A stretch of DNA of 6,037 bases from Candidatus Latescibacterota bacterium (GTDB lineage Bacteria; Eisenbacteria; RBG-16-71-46; SZUA-252). The stretch spans positions 1 through 6,037 of the forward strand of contig JACQPZ010000111.1 of NCBI GenBank assembly GCA_016207265.1, in the 5' to 3' direction. Of the stretch, positions 1 to 5,868 are shown in pieces (position 1 is the stretch's first letter; every line of letters begins with the position of its first letter). Both the position numbers and the translations under genes were made by a program. The notes under the pieces were generated by a model, which saw only the letters and a program-made list of their open reading frames with translations, was not told the origin of the DNA and made no database searches.

Positions 1-233
1 ACGAGACCCACGACCGAGTCCCCGAGGAATTCCATGCGCTCGTTCGATTCCCCTCCCCGCTCGGGTTGTGAGTGGAGGAACGAGCGGTGGGTCAGGGCCT
101 GTCGGGCCAGCTCGGGGTCCTTGAACTTGTAATGGATGACCGCTTCGAAACCTCTCAGATCGAATTCCCGGTTTACGCGCATTGTCGGCCGCGGAGACCG
201 TTCCAGACCGAACAGCTTTCTCAATAATTTCAC
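1..233 (-). CDS. rnc: Ribonuclease III, N-terminal part (gene runs off the left edge)
   Basis: RNase III cuts double-stranded RNA in the cytoplasm, maturing rRNA precursors and controlling some mRNAs. I translated this fragment by hand: 77 complete codons from a GTG start. Residues 46-54 read QALTHRSFL, and residues 64-73 read NERMEFLGDS, the RNase III signature. By alignment with the family, E65, E68 and D72 are acidic residues of the catalytic and metal site; the remaining metal ligands and the dsRNA-binding domain lie beyond the window. The GTG start was chosen because it follows the fabF stop by 13 bases and has AGGGA at 248-244 with 10-base spacing. An in-frame ATG at 182-180 is an alternative that would remove 17 residues; the preceding residues (MKLLRKLFGLERS) look like a plausible N-terminus. 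rnc directly after fabF is a common arrangement, and it is probably transcribed with the fab genes. Confidence 0.93.
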   Translation of the reverse strand, partial: MKLLRKLFGLERSPRPTMRVNREFDLRGFEAVIHYKFKDPELARQALTHRSFLHSQPERGGESNERMEFLGDSVVGL

Positions 234-246
234 GATGTTGGGATCC

Positions 247-1518
247 CTAGGGACCCTCCGGCGCCATGTATCTCGACAACGCCAGGGTGACGTTGTGCCC
301 ACCAAAGCCCAAGGAGTTGGACAGGGCGGCCTGCACTTCGGCCGGCCGCGCGGTGTTGGGGACGTAATCGAGATCGCAGTCGGGATCGGGGCTCTCGTAA
401 TTGATCGTCGGGGGAAGGACTCGCCGCTCGAGCGCGAGAACGCAGATGATCGTCTCGAGCCCGCCCGCGGCGCCGAGGAGGTGGCCGGTCATCGACTTCG
501 TCGAGCTGATGGCCACGTTCTTCGAGCGTTCCCCGAATACCGACTTGATGGCTTGGGTTTCGAACTTGTCGTTGAGTGGCGTGGAGGTGCCGTGGGCGTT
601 CAGATATCCATACGATTCGATCGGAAGCCCCGAATCGTGGACCGCGGCCCGCATGGCCCGCGCTGCTCCCTCACCCTCGGGGGCCGGCGCGGTCATATGG
701 TGGGCATCTCCCGTGGCGCCATAACCGACGATCTCCGCCAGGATCTTCGCACCGCGTTTCTTCGCGTGCTCGATCTCCTCCAGGATCAGGATTCCCGCGC
801 CTTCCCCCATCACGAAACCGTCGCGCTGGGAATCGAAGGGCCGGGAGGCCCGGGTCGGATCGTCGTTGCGCGTGGACATCGCCTTCATGGAACAGAACCC
901 TGCGAAGGAAATCGGAGTCACCGGCGCTTCCGCGCCGCCCGCGATCATGACCTCGGCCTCGGAATTCTGGATGATCCGGAATGCCTCGCCGACCGCGTGC
1001 GCTCCCGAGGAGCAGGCCGACACGGTGCAGTAGTTGGGGCCCTTGGCGCCGAAGAGGATCGACACCTGGCCCGAGGCCATGTCCGAGATCATCATCGGAA
1101 TGAAGAACGGGCTCACCCGGTTGGGGCCCTTCTCGAGGAGCGTGCGGTGCTGCTCCTCGAAGGTGGAGATGCCGCCGATTCCGGAACCCACGATGACTCC
1201 GAAGCGGTTCGGGTCGACGACCCCGGCTTTGATGCCGGCCTCCTGAAGCGCCTGGGCGGACGCCGCGACGGCGAACTGGACGAAGAGGTCGGTGCGCCGG
1301 ATGTCCTTGCGATCCATGTACTGCTCCGGTTTGAATCCCCGCACCTCGCCCGCGATCCGCGTGTCGTAGCCGGCCGCGTCGAAGCGCGTGACCGGCCCGA
1401 TCCCGGATTCGCCCGCGACCAACCGATTCCAGAATTCCTCGACGTTCAGTCCCAGGGGGCAAACGACGCCCTGCCCGGTGACGACCACGCGCCGAGGGTA
1501 CCCGTTTCTCCGATACAT
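247..1518 (-). CDS. fabF: 3-oxoacyl-ACP synthase II (beta-ketoacyl-ACP synthase, KAS II)
   Basis: FabF condenses acyl-ACP with malonyl-ACP in the elongation cycle of cytosolic type II fatty acid synthesis. The protein has 423 residues, close to the usual 410-420, in the two-lobed thiolase fold. The nucleophile C169 sits in VSACSSG. The catalytic histidines are H309 (NAHGTST) and H346 (KSMTGHLLGA), with K341 in the same motif. All three are offset by six from E. coli FabF C163/H303/H340. The C-terminal glycine-rich loop NSLGFGGHN (401-409) carries the gating phenylalanine F405. The Cys-His-His triad separates it from FabH, which uses Cys-His-Asn. The only upstream start in frame is the ATG used; it gives a short N-terminal tail before VVVTGQG. 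Its Shine-Dalgarno is poor: the purine-rich GAGGGAG at 1542-1536 lies 17 bases away. FabB is a possible alternative name, but the acpP-fabF order favours FabF. Confidence 0.97.
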   Translation of the reverse strand: MYRRNGYPRRVVVTGQGVVCPLGLNVEEFWNRLVAGESGIGPVTRFDAAGYDTRIAGEVRGFKPEQYMDRKDIRRTDLFVQFAVAASAQALQEAGIKAGVVDPNRFGVIVGSGIGGISTFEEQHRTLLEKGPNRVSPFFIPMMISDMASGQVSILFGAKGPNYCTVSACSSGAHAVGEAFRIIQNSEAEVMIAGGAEAPVTPISFAGFCSMKAMSTRNDDPTRASRPFDSQRDGFVMGEGAGILILEEIEHAKKRGAKILAEIVGYGATGDAHHMTAPAPEGEGAARAMRAAVHDSGLPIESYGYLNAHGTSTPLNDKFETQAIKSVFGERSKNVAISSTKSMTGHLLGAAGGLETIICVLALERRVLPPTINYESPDPDCDLDYVPNTARPAEVQAALSNSLGFGGHNVTLALSRYMAPEGP

Positions 1519-1555
1519 GATCCGAATCGACTCGACTCCCTCGCCTCTGCTCCCT

Positions 1556-1585
1556 GCCGCATGGAGCGGATGTGCTCCAGGCGGC
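1556..1585 (-). other. Hairpin-forming inverted repeat between acpP and fabF
   Basis: Read in the transcript direction, GCCGC-C-TGGAGC, a 6-base loop (ACATCC), then GCTCCA-T-GCGGC. The inner stem is 6 perfect pairs (1579-1574 with 1567-1562), then one C/U mismatch, then 5 more pairs (1585-1581 with 1560-1556). It starts 6 bases after the acpP stop codon. No U-run follows (the next bases are AGGGAGCAGAGG), so it does not look like a classical intrinsic terminator. It may protect the acpP 3' end, act as a processing site, or modestly attenuate transcription into fabF; the role is inferred. Confidence 0.6.
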
Positions 1586-1591
1586 GCCGAA

Positions 1592-1840
1592 TCAGGCGTT
1601 CTTCGGCACGTGCGACTCCAGATACTTGATCGCGTCGGCCACCGTGGTCATCTTCTCGGCGTCCTCGTCCGGAATTTCGATGTCGAATTCCTCCTCGAGG
1701 GCCATCACAAGTTCCACGGTGTCCAGCGAATCGGCTCCAAGATCGTCGATGAACGACGCCTCGGGCGTCACCTGTTCCGGCGCGACGCCGAGCTGGTCGA
1801 CGATGATCTGCTTCACTCGATCCTCGCTGAATGAGGCCAT
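1592..1840 (-). CDS. acpP: Acyl carrier protein
   Basis: AcpP carries the growing acyl chain on a 4'-phosphopantetheine arm and is the shared substrate carrier for FabD, FabH, FabF, FabG and PlsX. It has 82 residues, slightly longer than the usual 77-80. The attachment serine is S38 in the classic GADSLDTVEL motif, followed by the acidic recognition helix (ALEEEFDIEIPDEDAE, residues 47-62), which docks partner enzymes. The protein is strongly acidic overall, as expected. Holo-ACP synthase, which adds the arm, is not in this window. The ATG start is fixed by a strong GGGAGGTG Shine-Dalgarno at 1857-1850, 9 bases upstream. Unlike the overlapping genes before it, acpP has a 50-base gap upstream and a 73-base gap downstream, each holding an inverted repeat. 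This fits a need for much more ACP than enzyme. Confidence 0.98.
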   Translation of the reverse strand: MASFSEDRVKQIIVDQLGVAPEQVTPEASFIDDLGADSLDTVELVMALEEEFDIEIPDEDAEKMTTVADAIKYLESHVPKNA

Positions 1841-1849
1841 TCCCTGCTT

Positions 1850-1857
1850 CACCTCCC
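1850..1857 (-). promoter_or_regulatory. Strong Shine-Dalgarno sequence of acpP
   Basis: GGGAGGTG in the transcript direction, spaced 9 bases from the acpP ATG. It is the longest match to the anti-Shine-Dalgarno sequence at any start in this window. It lies just downstream of the fabG-acpP hairpin and outside its stem, so the hairpin would not hide it. High initiation on acpP is the expected consequence (inference). Confidence 0.8.
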
Positions 1858-1863
1858 TCTTTG

Positions 1864-1883
1864 GATTCTCACAATCGAGAATC
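1864..1883 (-). other. Inverted repeat between fabG and acpP (RNA hairpin or operator)
   Basis: Perfect 7-base arms GATTCTC and GAGAATC separated by 6 bases (GATTGT in the transcript direction). A G-U pair can close the loop further to 4 bases. It lies in the 50-base gap between the fabG stop and the acpP Shine-Dalgarno. No U-run follows, so it is not a standard terminator. The DNA is also a symmetric 20-base palindrome and could be a dimeric repressor site. It does not match the FapR operator consensus that I know. Confidence 0.55.
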
Positions 1884-1890
1884 GATCGGT

Positions 1891-2637
1891 TCACATCCTC
1901 ATGCCGCCGTCGACGGAGAGGACCTGACCGGTGATGTAGCCCGCTTCCTCCGAACACAGAAACGCGACCGCGTGGGCCACGTCCTCGGGAGTGCCCAGCC
2001 GGCCCAGCGGAATCCTCCCCTGAAGCTCGTCCCGGACCTTCCCGCCCAGCTCCGCCGTCATGGCCGTGTCGATGAACCCGGGAGCCACCGCGTTCACCGT
2101 AATATGGCGGGACGCAAGCTCCTTCGCAACGGCCTTCGTGAGCCCCAGGAGGCCCGCCTTGGACGCGACGTAGTTGGCCTGGCCGGGATTGCCGATGAGC
2201 CCGACGACCGAGCTCACGTTCACGATGCGCCCCCAGCGCTGCTTCATCATGGGACGGGCGAACGCCCGGATGCAGAGGAAGCTCCCCTTGAGGTTCGTGT
2301 CGATCACCTCGTCCCACTCGCGCTCGCTCATGCGCATGACCAGGTTGTCCCGCGTGACCCCCGCGTTGTTCACGAGAATGTCCGCCTTCCCGAACGTCTC
2401 GAGCGTCTTGGCACAGAGGGCCTCCGTGTCGTCCGGGCTCGCGACGTCGGCCCGCACCCAGGCCGCCCCGCCGCCTCCCTCGCCCAGCTCCGCGCACGCG
2501 GTCCGGAGCGCCGCCTCCTCGCGCCCCGAGATCACGACCTTGGCGCCTTCCCGCGCAAGGCGCGCCGCGATGGCGCGGCCGATTCCCTTCGCCCCGCCGG
2601 TGACCACGGCGACCCGGCCGTCCAGCCGGCCGCTCAT
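1891..2637 (-). CDS. fabG: 3-oxoacyl-ACP reductase
   Basis: FabG reduces 3-ketoacyl-ACP to 3-hydroxyacyl-ACP with NADPH, the first reduction of each elongation round. It is a classical short-chain dehydrogenase/reductase of 248 residues, the normal length. The Rossmann cofactor motif TGGAKGIG is at 13-20 and NNAG at 90-93. The catalytic tetrad is N115, S143, Y156 and K160; the 13-residue S-Y spacing and YxxxK match E. coli FabG (S138/Y151/K155). The C-terminal end ITGQVLSVDGGMRM is typical of FabG. Its ATG overlaps the fabD stop in an ATGA, and GGGAG at 2652-2648 gives it a fair ribosome binding site. SDR proteins are a large family, but the position between fabD and acpP makes the FabG assignment secure. 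Confidence 0.97.
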   Translation of the reverse strand: MSGRLDGRVAVVTGGAKGIGRAIAARLAREGAKVVISGREEAALRTACAELGEGGGGAAWVRADVASPDDTEALCAKTLETFGKADILVNNAGVTRDNLVMRMSEREWDEVIDTNLKGSFLCIRAFARPMMKQRWGRIVNVSSVVGLIGNPGQANYVASKAGLLGLTKAVAKELASRHITVNAVAPGFIDTAMTAELGGKVRDELQGRIPLGRLGTPEDVAHAVAFLCSEEAGYITGQVLSVDGGMRM

Positions 2638-3581
2638 CGGGCCGGTGCTCCCGACCAGGCCTGCACCGTCGCCTCCACGGCGTCCGGATCCTCGCTCCCC
2701 GAGAGCACCGCGTCCTTGTCCACGCTCTTCACGAGACCGCGCAACACCCTCCCCTGGCCGACCTCGACGAAGTGGCGAAACCCGTCGTCGAGGAGCGCGC
2801 GGACCGTCTGCTCCCAGAGCACCGGCTTGAGGAGCTGCTCCCGGAGCGTCGCCCGGATCTCGTCCGGCTCCCGGACCGGGCGCGCCGATACGTTCGCGTA
2901 CACGGGGAACTCGGCCTGCCGGATCTCGACTAAGTCGAGCGCCTCGGCCAGCGCCCGCGCGGCTCCTTCCATGAGCGGCGAATGGAACGCGGCGCTCACC
3001 GTGAGCGGGACGAGCTTCTTGGCGCCCGCCCGCTTCGCCGCTTCGCCCGCGCGCTCGATCGCGTCGCGCGTCCCCGAGAGCACGACCTGCCCCGGCGAGT
3101 TGTAGTTCGCCGCGGCGAGATCGCGCGGCGCGCCCACCGAGGCGACCACGGCGTCGATCTCGGGGATCCCCAGGCCGAGCACCGCGACCATCCCTCCGGG
3201 GCGGTCCTCGCCGGCGCGCGCCATGGCCTCGCCTCGGCGGCGGATCAGCCGGATGCCGTCTTCGAACGAGATGGAGCGCGCCACGACGTGCGCCGCGAAC
3301 TCGCCCGCGCTGTGCCCGGCGCCCGCGTCCGCGCGGACGCCGCGCGATTCGAGGGCCCGCGCGGCCGCGACGCTCGTCGCAAGAAGGGCGGGCTGGGTGT
3401 TCTCGGTCCGCGTCAGCTCCTCGAGGGGTCCTTCGAAGCAGAGCTTCGAGAGCTTGAATCCGAGCGCGCGATCCGCCCGCTCGAACACCTCCCGGGCCTC
3501 GGGGAAACGGGCTGCGAGCTTCATCCCCATCCCGACGGCCTGGGATCCCTGCCCGGGGAAGAGGAACGCGATCCGGCTCAC
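2634..3581 (-). CDS. fabD: Malonyl-CoA:ACP transacylase
   Basis: FabD moves malonyl from CoA to holo-ACP, supplying the extender unit for FabH and FabF. The 315 residues start from a GTG that overlaps the fabH stop as GTGA, giving the canonical N-terminus MSRIAFLFPGQGSQ with oxyanion-hole Q11. The catalytic serine S91 lies in GHSAGE, and the partner histidine is H200 in AAFHSPLM; E. coli uses S92 and H201. R116 (RRRGEAM) is the arginine expected to bind the malonyl carboxylate. QPALLATS (63-70) and NYNSPGQVVLSG (159-170) are further family motifs. The usual GHSLGE is GHSAGE here, a small change outside the catalytic residues. No clear Shine-Dalgarno precedes the GTG, so translation probably depends on coupling to fabH. 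A longer reading in this frame extends far into fabH, but that part is an out-of-frame shadow without family similarity. Confidence 0.96.
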   Translation of the reverse strand: MSRIAFLFPGQGSQAVGMGMKLAARFPEAREVFERADRALGFKLSKLCFEGPLEELTRTENTQPALLATSVAAARALESRGVRADAGAGHSAGEFAAHVVARSISFEDGIRLIRRRGEAMARAGEDRPGGMVAVLGLGIPEIDAVVASVGAPRDLAAANYNSPGQVVLSGTRDAIERAGEAAKRAGAKKLVPLTVSAAFHSPLMEGAARALAEALDLVEIRQAEFPVYANVSARPVREPDEIRATLREQLLKPVLWEQTVRALLDDGFRHFVEVGQGRVLRGLVKSVDKDAVLSGSEDPDAVEATVQAWSGAPAR

Positions 3582-4570
3582 CAGCGCACCACCGAGGCGG
3601 CCCAGGTGAATCCGCCGCCGAACGTCACCATCTCGATCAGGTCCCCGCTCTTGATCCGGCCTTGGCGCTTCGCCTCGTCGAGCGCGAGCGGGATCGAGGC
3701 CGAGGACGTATTGCCGTACCGGTCGAGGTTCACGAACACGCGCTCCATGGGAAGGCCCAGCCGGCGCGCGGTGGCGTCGATGATCCGGTAGTTCGCCTGG
3801 TGCGGCACGAGGAGATCGAGTTCCTCGGGCTTGTGCCCCGCGGCCTCCAGCGCCTCGCACGCGACCGATTCCATCGCTCGGACCGCGTGCTTGAACACGT
3901 CGTTTCCGCTCATCCGGATGTAGTGGAGCCGCCGGTCCACCGTCTCGTGGGACGCCGGATTCAGCGAGCCCCCTCCCGGCATCTCGAGGAGGTTGGTCAG
4001 CGATCCGTCGCTGTGAAGCCGGGTCGAGAGAATGCCGCCCGGCCGGCCCGTCGAGCGGAGCACGGCCGCTCCCGCGGCGTCCCCGAAGAGGACGCAGGTA
4101 TTGCGGTCGGTCCAGTCGGTGATCTTGGAGAGCGATTCGACTCCGATCACGAGGACCGTGTCGACCGCTCCGGCCGCGACCTGGGTCCGCGCGAGAGACA
4201 GCGCGTAGACGAAACCCGCGCAGGCCGCCGAGATGTCGAAGGCGTGGGCCGAGGAGGCTCCGACGCGGTCCTGGACGAGGCACGCGGTCGAGGGGAAGGG
4301 GCGATCCCCCGTCACGGTGGCCACGATGATCTGATCGAGCTCGCTCCCCTTCACCCCCGCGTCCTGAAGCGCGCGGAGCGCGGCTTCCGTCGCGAGCGCC
4401 GAGGAAGGCGTGCCCGGATCGGAGATCCGCCGCTCCTTGATGCCGGTCCTCGTGGTGATCCACTCGTCGCTCGTGTCGACGATCTTCTCGAGATCGCGGT
4501 TCGTGAGCACGCGCCCGGGGGTGCAGGATCCCACCCCGATGATGTGGACGTCCCGCTTCGGCGCGATCAT
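3578..4570 (-). CDS. fabH: 3-oxoacyl-ACP synthase III (KAS III)
   Basis: FabH starts fatty acid synthesis by condensing an acyl-CoA primer, usually acetyl-CoA or a branched acyl-CoA, with malonyl-ACP. It has 330 residues, close to the usual 317-335. The Cys-His-Asn triad is C117 (ISAACAGF), H257 (VPHQAN) and N287 (YGNTSSAS). Other markers are DEWITTRTGIKERR (35-48), FGDAAGAAVL (162-171) and the C-terminal TFGGGFTWAASVVRW. The Cys-His-Asn triad excludes FabB/FabF. Primer preference cannot be read safely from sequence alone. The ATG overlaps the plsX stop as ATGA and has GGAGG at 4579-4575 only 4 bases away. The stop overlaps the fabD start, so plsX, fabH, fabD and fabG form one coupled block. 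Confidence 0.97.
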   Translation of the reverse strand: MIAPKRDVHIIGVGSCTPGRVLTNRDLEKIVDTSDEWITTRTGIKERRISDPGTPSSALATEAALRALQDAGVKGSELDQIIVATVTGDRPFPSTACLVQDRVGASSAHAFDISAACAGFVYALSLARTQVAAGAVDTVLVIGVESLSKITDWTDRNTCVLFGDAAGAAVLRSTGRPGGILSTRLHSDGSLTNLLEMPGGGSLNPASHETVDRRLHYIRMSGNDVFKHAVRAMESVACEALEAAGHKPEELDLLVPHQANYRIIDATARRLGLPMERVFVNLDRYGNTSSASIPLALDEAKRQGRIKSGDLIEMVTFGGGFTWAASVVRW

Positions 4571-5598
4571 GCCGCCTCCGGCGCGAGCCGCTGCAGATCG
4601 TCGCGGATCGATTCGGCCACGCGCGCGTCCGCGCAGCGGACCGCCGCGCGGATCGCGTTCTTGATCGCGCGGGCGCTGGAGCGGCCGTGGGCGATGATGC
4701 AGGTGCCGTCCACCCCGAGCAGCGGCGCCCCTCCCACCTCGGCGTAGTCGAGGCGGCGCTTCAGGCGGCGGAACGCGGGCTTCAGGAGCAGCCCGGCGAG
4801 CATGCTCAGGGGGTCCGCCCTAATCTCGTCTTTGATCATGTTGCCCACGCTCGGAATCACGCTCTCCGCGAACTTGAGGAGCACGTTTCCGACGAAGCCG
4901 TCGCAGACGACCACGTCGGCCGTGCCCAGGATGATGTCGCGCCCTTCCACGTTCCCCGCGAAGTGGACCGGGCTCGATTTCAGAAGCTGATGCGCCTCGT
5001 AGTAAAGCTCGCTCCCCTTCTCCGCCTCCTCGCCGATGTTCAGGAGCCCCACCCGGGGCCGCTCCACGTGGAGCACGAGCCTTGCGTAGATGCTCCCCAT
5101 CATCGCGAATTGGTAGAGGTGGTAGGGCTTGCAGTCGGACGTCGCCCCGACGTCCAGGATGACCACGTTCCCCTGCGGCGTGGGAAGGACCGTGGCGATG
5201 GCCGGGCGCTGGACCGACTCGATGCGACCGAGGCCGAACAACGCGGCCGCGACGACCGCGCCCGTGTTGCCCGCGGAAACCATCGCGTCGGTCTGGCGCT
5301 CCTTCTGGATGCGGGCGGCGATGTTGATCGAGGAATCCTTCTTGCGCCGAACCGAGGCGGCCGCGGATTCCGCCATCTCCACGCGCTCGGAGGCGTGGAT
5401 CACGCCGGGGAGCCCCGCCGCGACGTGGAGCCGCGCGGCCTCCTCGCGGATGAGCGTCTCGTCGCCGATGAGCACGACCTGAAAGGCGCCGTTCGCTTCG
5501 CGCAACGCTTCCATGGCGCCCTGAATGACCACGCCGGGGGCGAGGTCGCCACCCATGGCGTCCACCCCGACGATCGGCCCTTTGGCTCGATTGCTCAC
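4567..5598 (-). CDS. plsX: Phosphate acyltransferase (acyl-ACP:phosphate transacylase)
   Basis: PlsX converts acyl-ACP and phosphate to acyl-phosphate, the donor used by PlsY to acylate glycerol-3-phosphate; it is a peripheral membrane protein linking fatty acid and phospholipid synthesis. It has 343 residues, the normal length. Family motifs in order are VDAMGGD (12-18), SAGNTGA (108-114), LDVGA (148-152), NIGEEAEKG (187-195), DGFVGNVLLK (233-242) and YAEVGGAPLLGVDG (285-298). A basic, hydrophobic stretch near 267-282 (LAGLLLKPAFRRLKRR) fits the region thought to touch the membrane. The start is GTG, 19 bases after the rpmF stop, with no good Shine-Dalgarno. An internal GTG at residue 12 would cut into the first motif, so the upstream GTG is preferred. 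plsY is not in this window. Confidence 0.96.
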   Translation of the reverse strand: MSNRAKGPIVGVDAMGGDLAPGVVIQGAMEALREANGAFQVVLIGDETLIREEAARLHVAAGLPGVIHASERVEMAESAAASVRRKKDSSINIAARIQKERQTDAMVSAGNTGAVVAAALFGLGRIESVQRPAIATVLPTPQGNVVILDVGATSDCKPYHLYQFAMMGSIYARLVLHVERPRVGLLNIGEEAEKGSELYYEAHQLLKSSPVHFAGNVEGRDIILGTADVVVCDGFVGNVLLKFAESVIPSVGNMIKDEIRADPLSMLAGLLLKPAFRRLKRRLDYAEVGGAPLLGVDGTCIIAHGRSSARAIKNAIRAAVRCADARVAESIRDDLQRLAPEAA

Positions 5599-5617
5599 CG
5601 TAGCCCCGTGTGCGTTC

Positions 5618-5809
5618 CTAGGTGCTCTTCGATGCCTCCTGTGCGATCACTTCTTCGCCCGCGTAGTAGCCGCAGTGCCCGCAGACGCGGTGCGGGAGCT
5701 TGGGCTGGCTGCAGTGGGAGCAGAGCGAGCGGGACGGAAGATTGAGCTTCCAGTGGGTCCGCCGCTTCTTTCCTCGGGTGCTCGAATGCCTTCTCTTGGG
5801 TACAGCCAT
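5618..5809 (-). CDS. rpmF: Ribosomal protein L32 (bL32), zinc-binding form
   Basis: bL32 is a small protein of the large ribosomal subunit near the peptidyl transferase exit side. It has 63 residues, normal for the family. The start MAVPKRRHSSTRGKKRR is the hallmark basic N-terminus. C30/C33 and C43/C46 form two CxxC pairs 9 residues apart, a zinc ribbon, so this is the cysteine-containing (C+) version rather than the zinc-independent one some bacteria use under zinc starvation. GAAGGGA at 5826-5820, 10 bases upstream, supports the ATG. Its position between yceD and plsX is the widespread arrangement linking ribosome and lipid synthesis. The coding sequence sampled here is less GC-rich than fabD/fabG, as expected for a Lys-rich, highly expressed gene. 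Confidence 0.97.
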   Translation of the reverse strand: MAVPKRRHSSTRGKKRRTHWKLNLPSRSLCSHCSQPKLPHRVCGHCGYYAGEEVIAQEASKST

Positions 5810-5868
5810 AACTCAACATTCCCTTCGTTGGATGTCCGGATCGGGCCTCGCGGGTGCGCGCGGCCGGC

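Noticed and set aside
136..1629. A 497-residue open frame on the plus strand, antisense to fabF
   Set aside because: It lies opposite a fully convincing fabF, has Arg/Gly/Asp-rich low-complexity composition and no family motif. In GC-rich DNA the antisense of a real gene often stays open.
1841..1890. A possible sigma70-type promoter for acpP in the fabG-acpP gap
   Set aside because: No pair of -35 and -10 boxes with suitable spacing could be supported. The gap is mostly hairpin and Shine-Dalgarno.
1592..2497. A 301-residue minus-strand frame that would fuse an extra N-terminal region to acpP
   Set aside because: The first two thirds are an out-of-frame reading of fabG, rich in Arg and Gly. 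The acpP ATG at 1840 has its own strong Shine-Dalgarno and gives a normal ACP length.
1831..3105. A 424-residue plus-strand open frame across fabG and fabD
   Set aside because: It crosses the junction of two confirmed minus-strand genes, has Arg/Pro/Ala-rich composition and shows no recognisable domain.
2634..4463. A 609-residue minus-strand frame suggesting a long N-terminal extension of FabD
   Set aside because: The extension is fabH read in another frame with no family similarity. The GTG at 3581 gives the canonical FabD start.
3662..5745. Two long plus-strand open frames opposite fabH and plsX (3662-4747 and 4687-5745)
   Set aside because: Both are antisense shadows of confirmed genes with His/Arg/Asp-rich composition and no motif.
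5595..5819. A 74-residue minus-strand frame overlapping rpmF
   Set aside because: The overlapping frame encodes a textbook L32 with four zinc cysteines; this one shows no motif.
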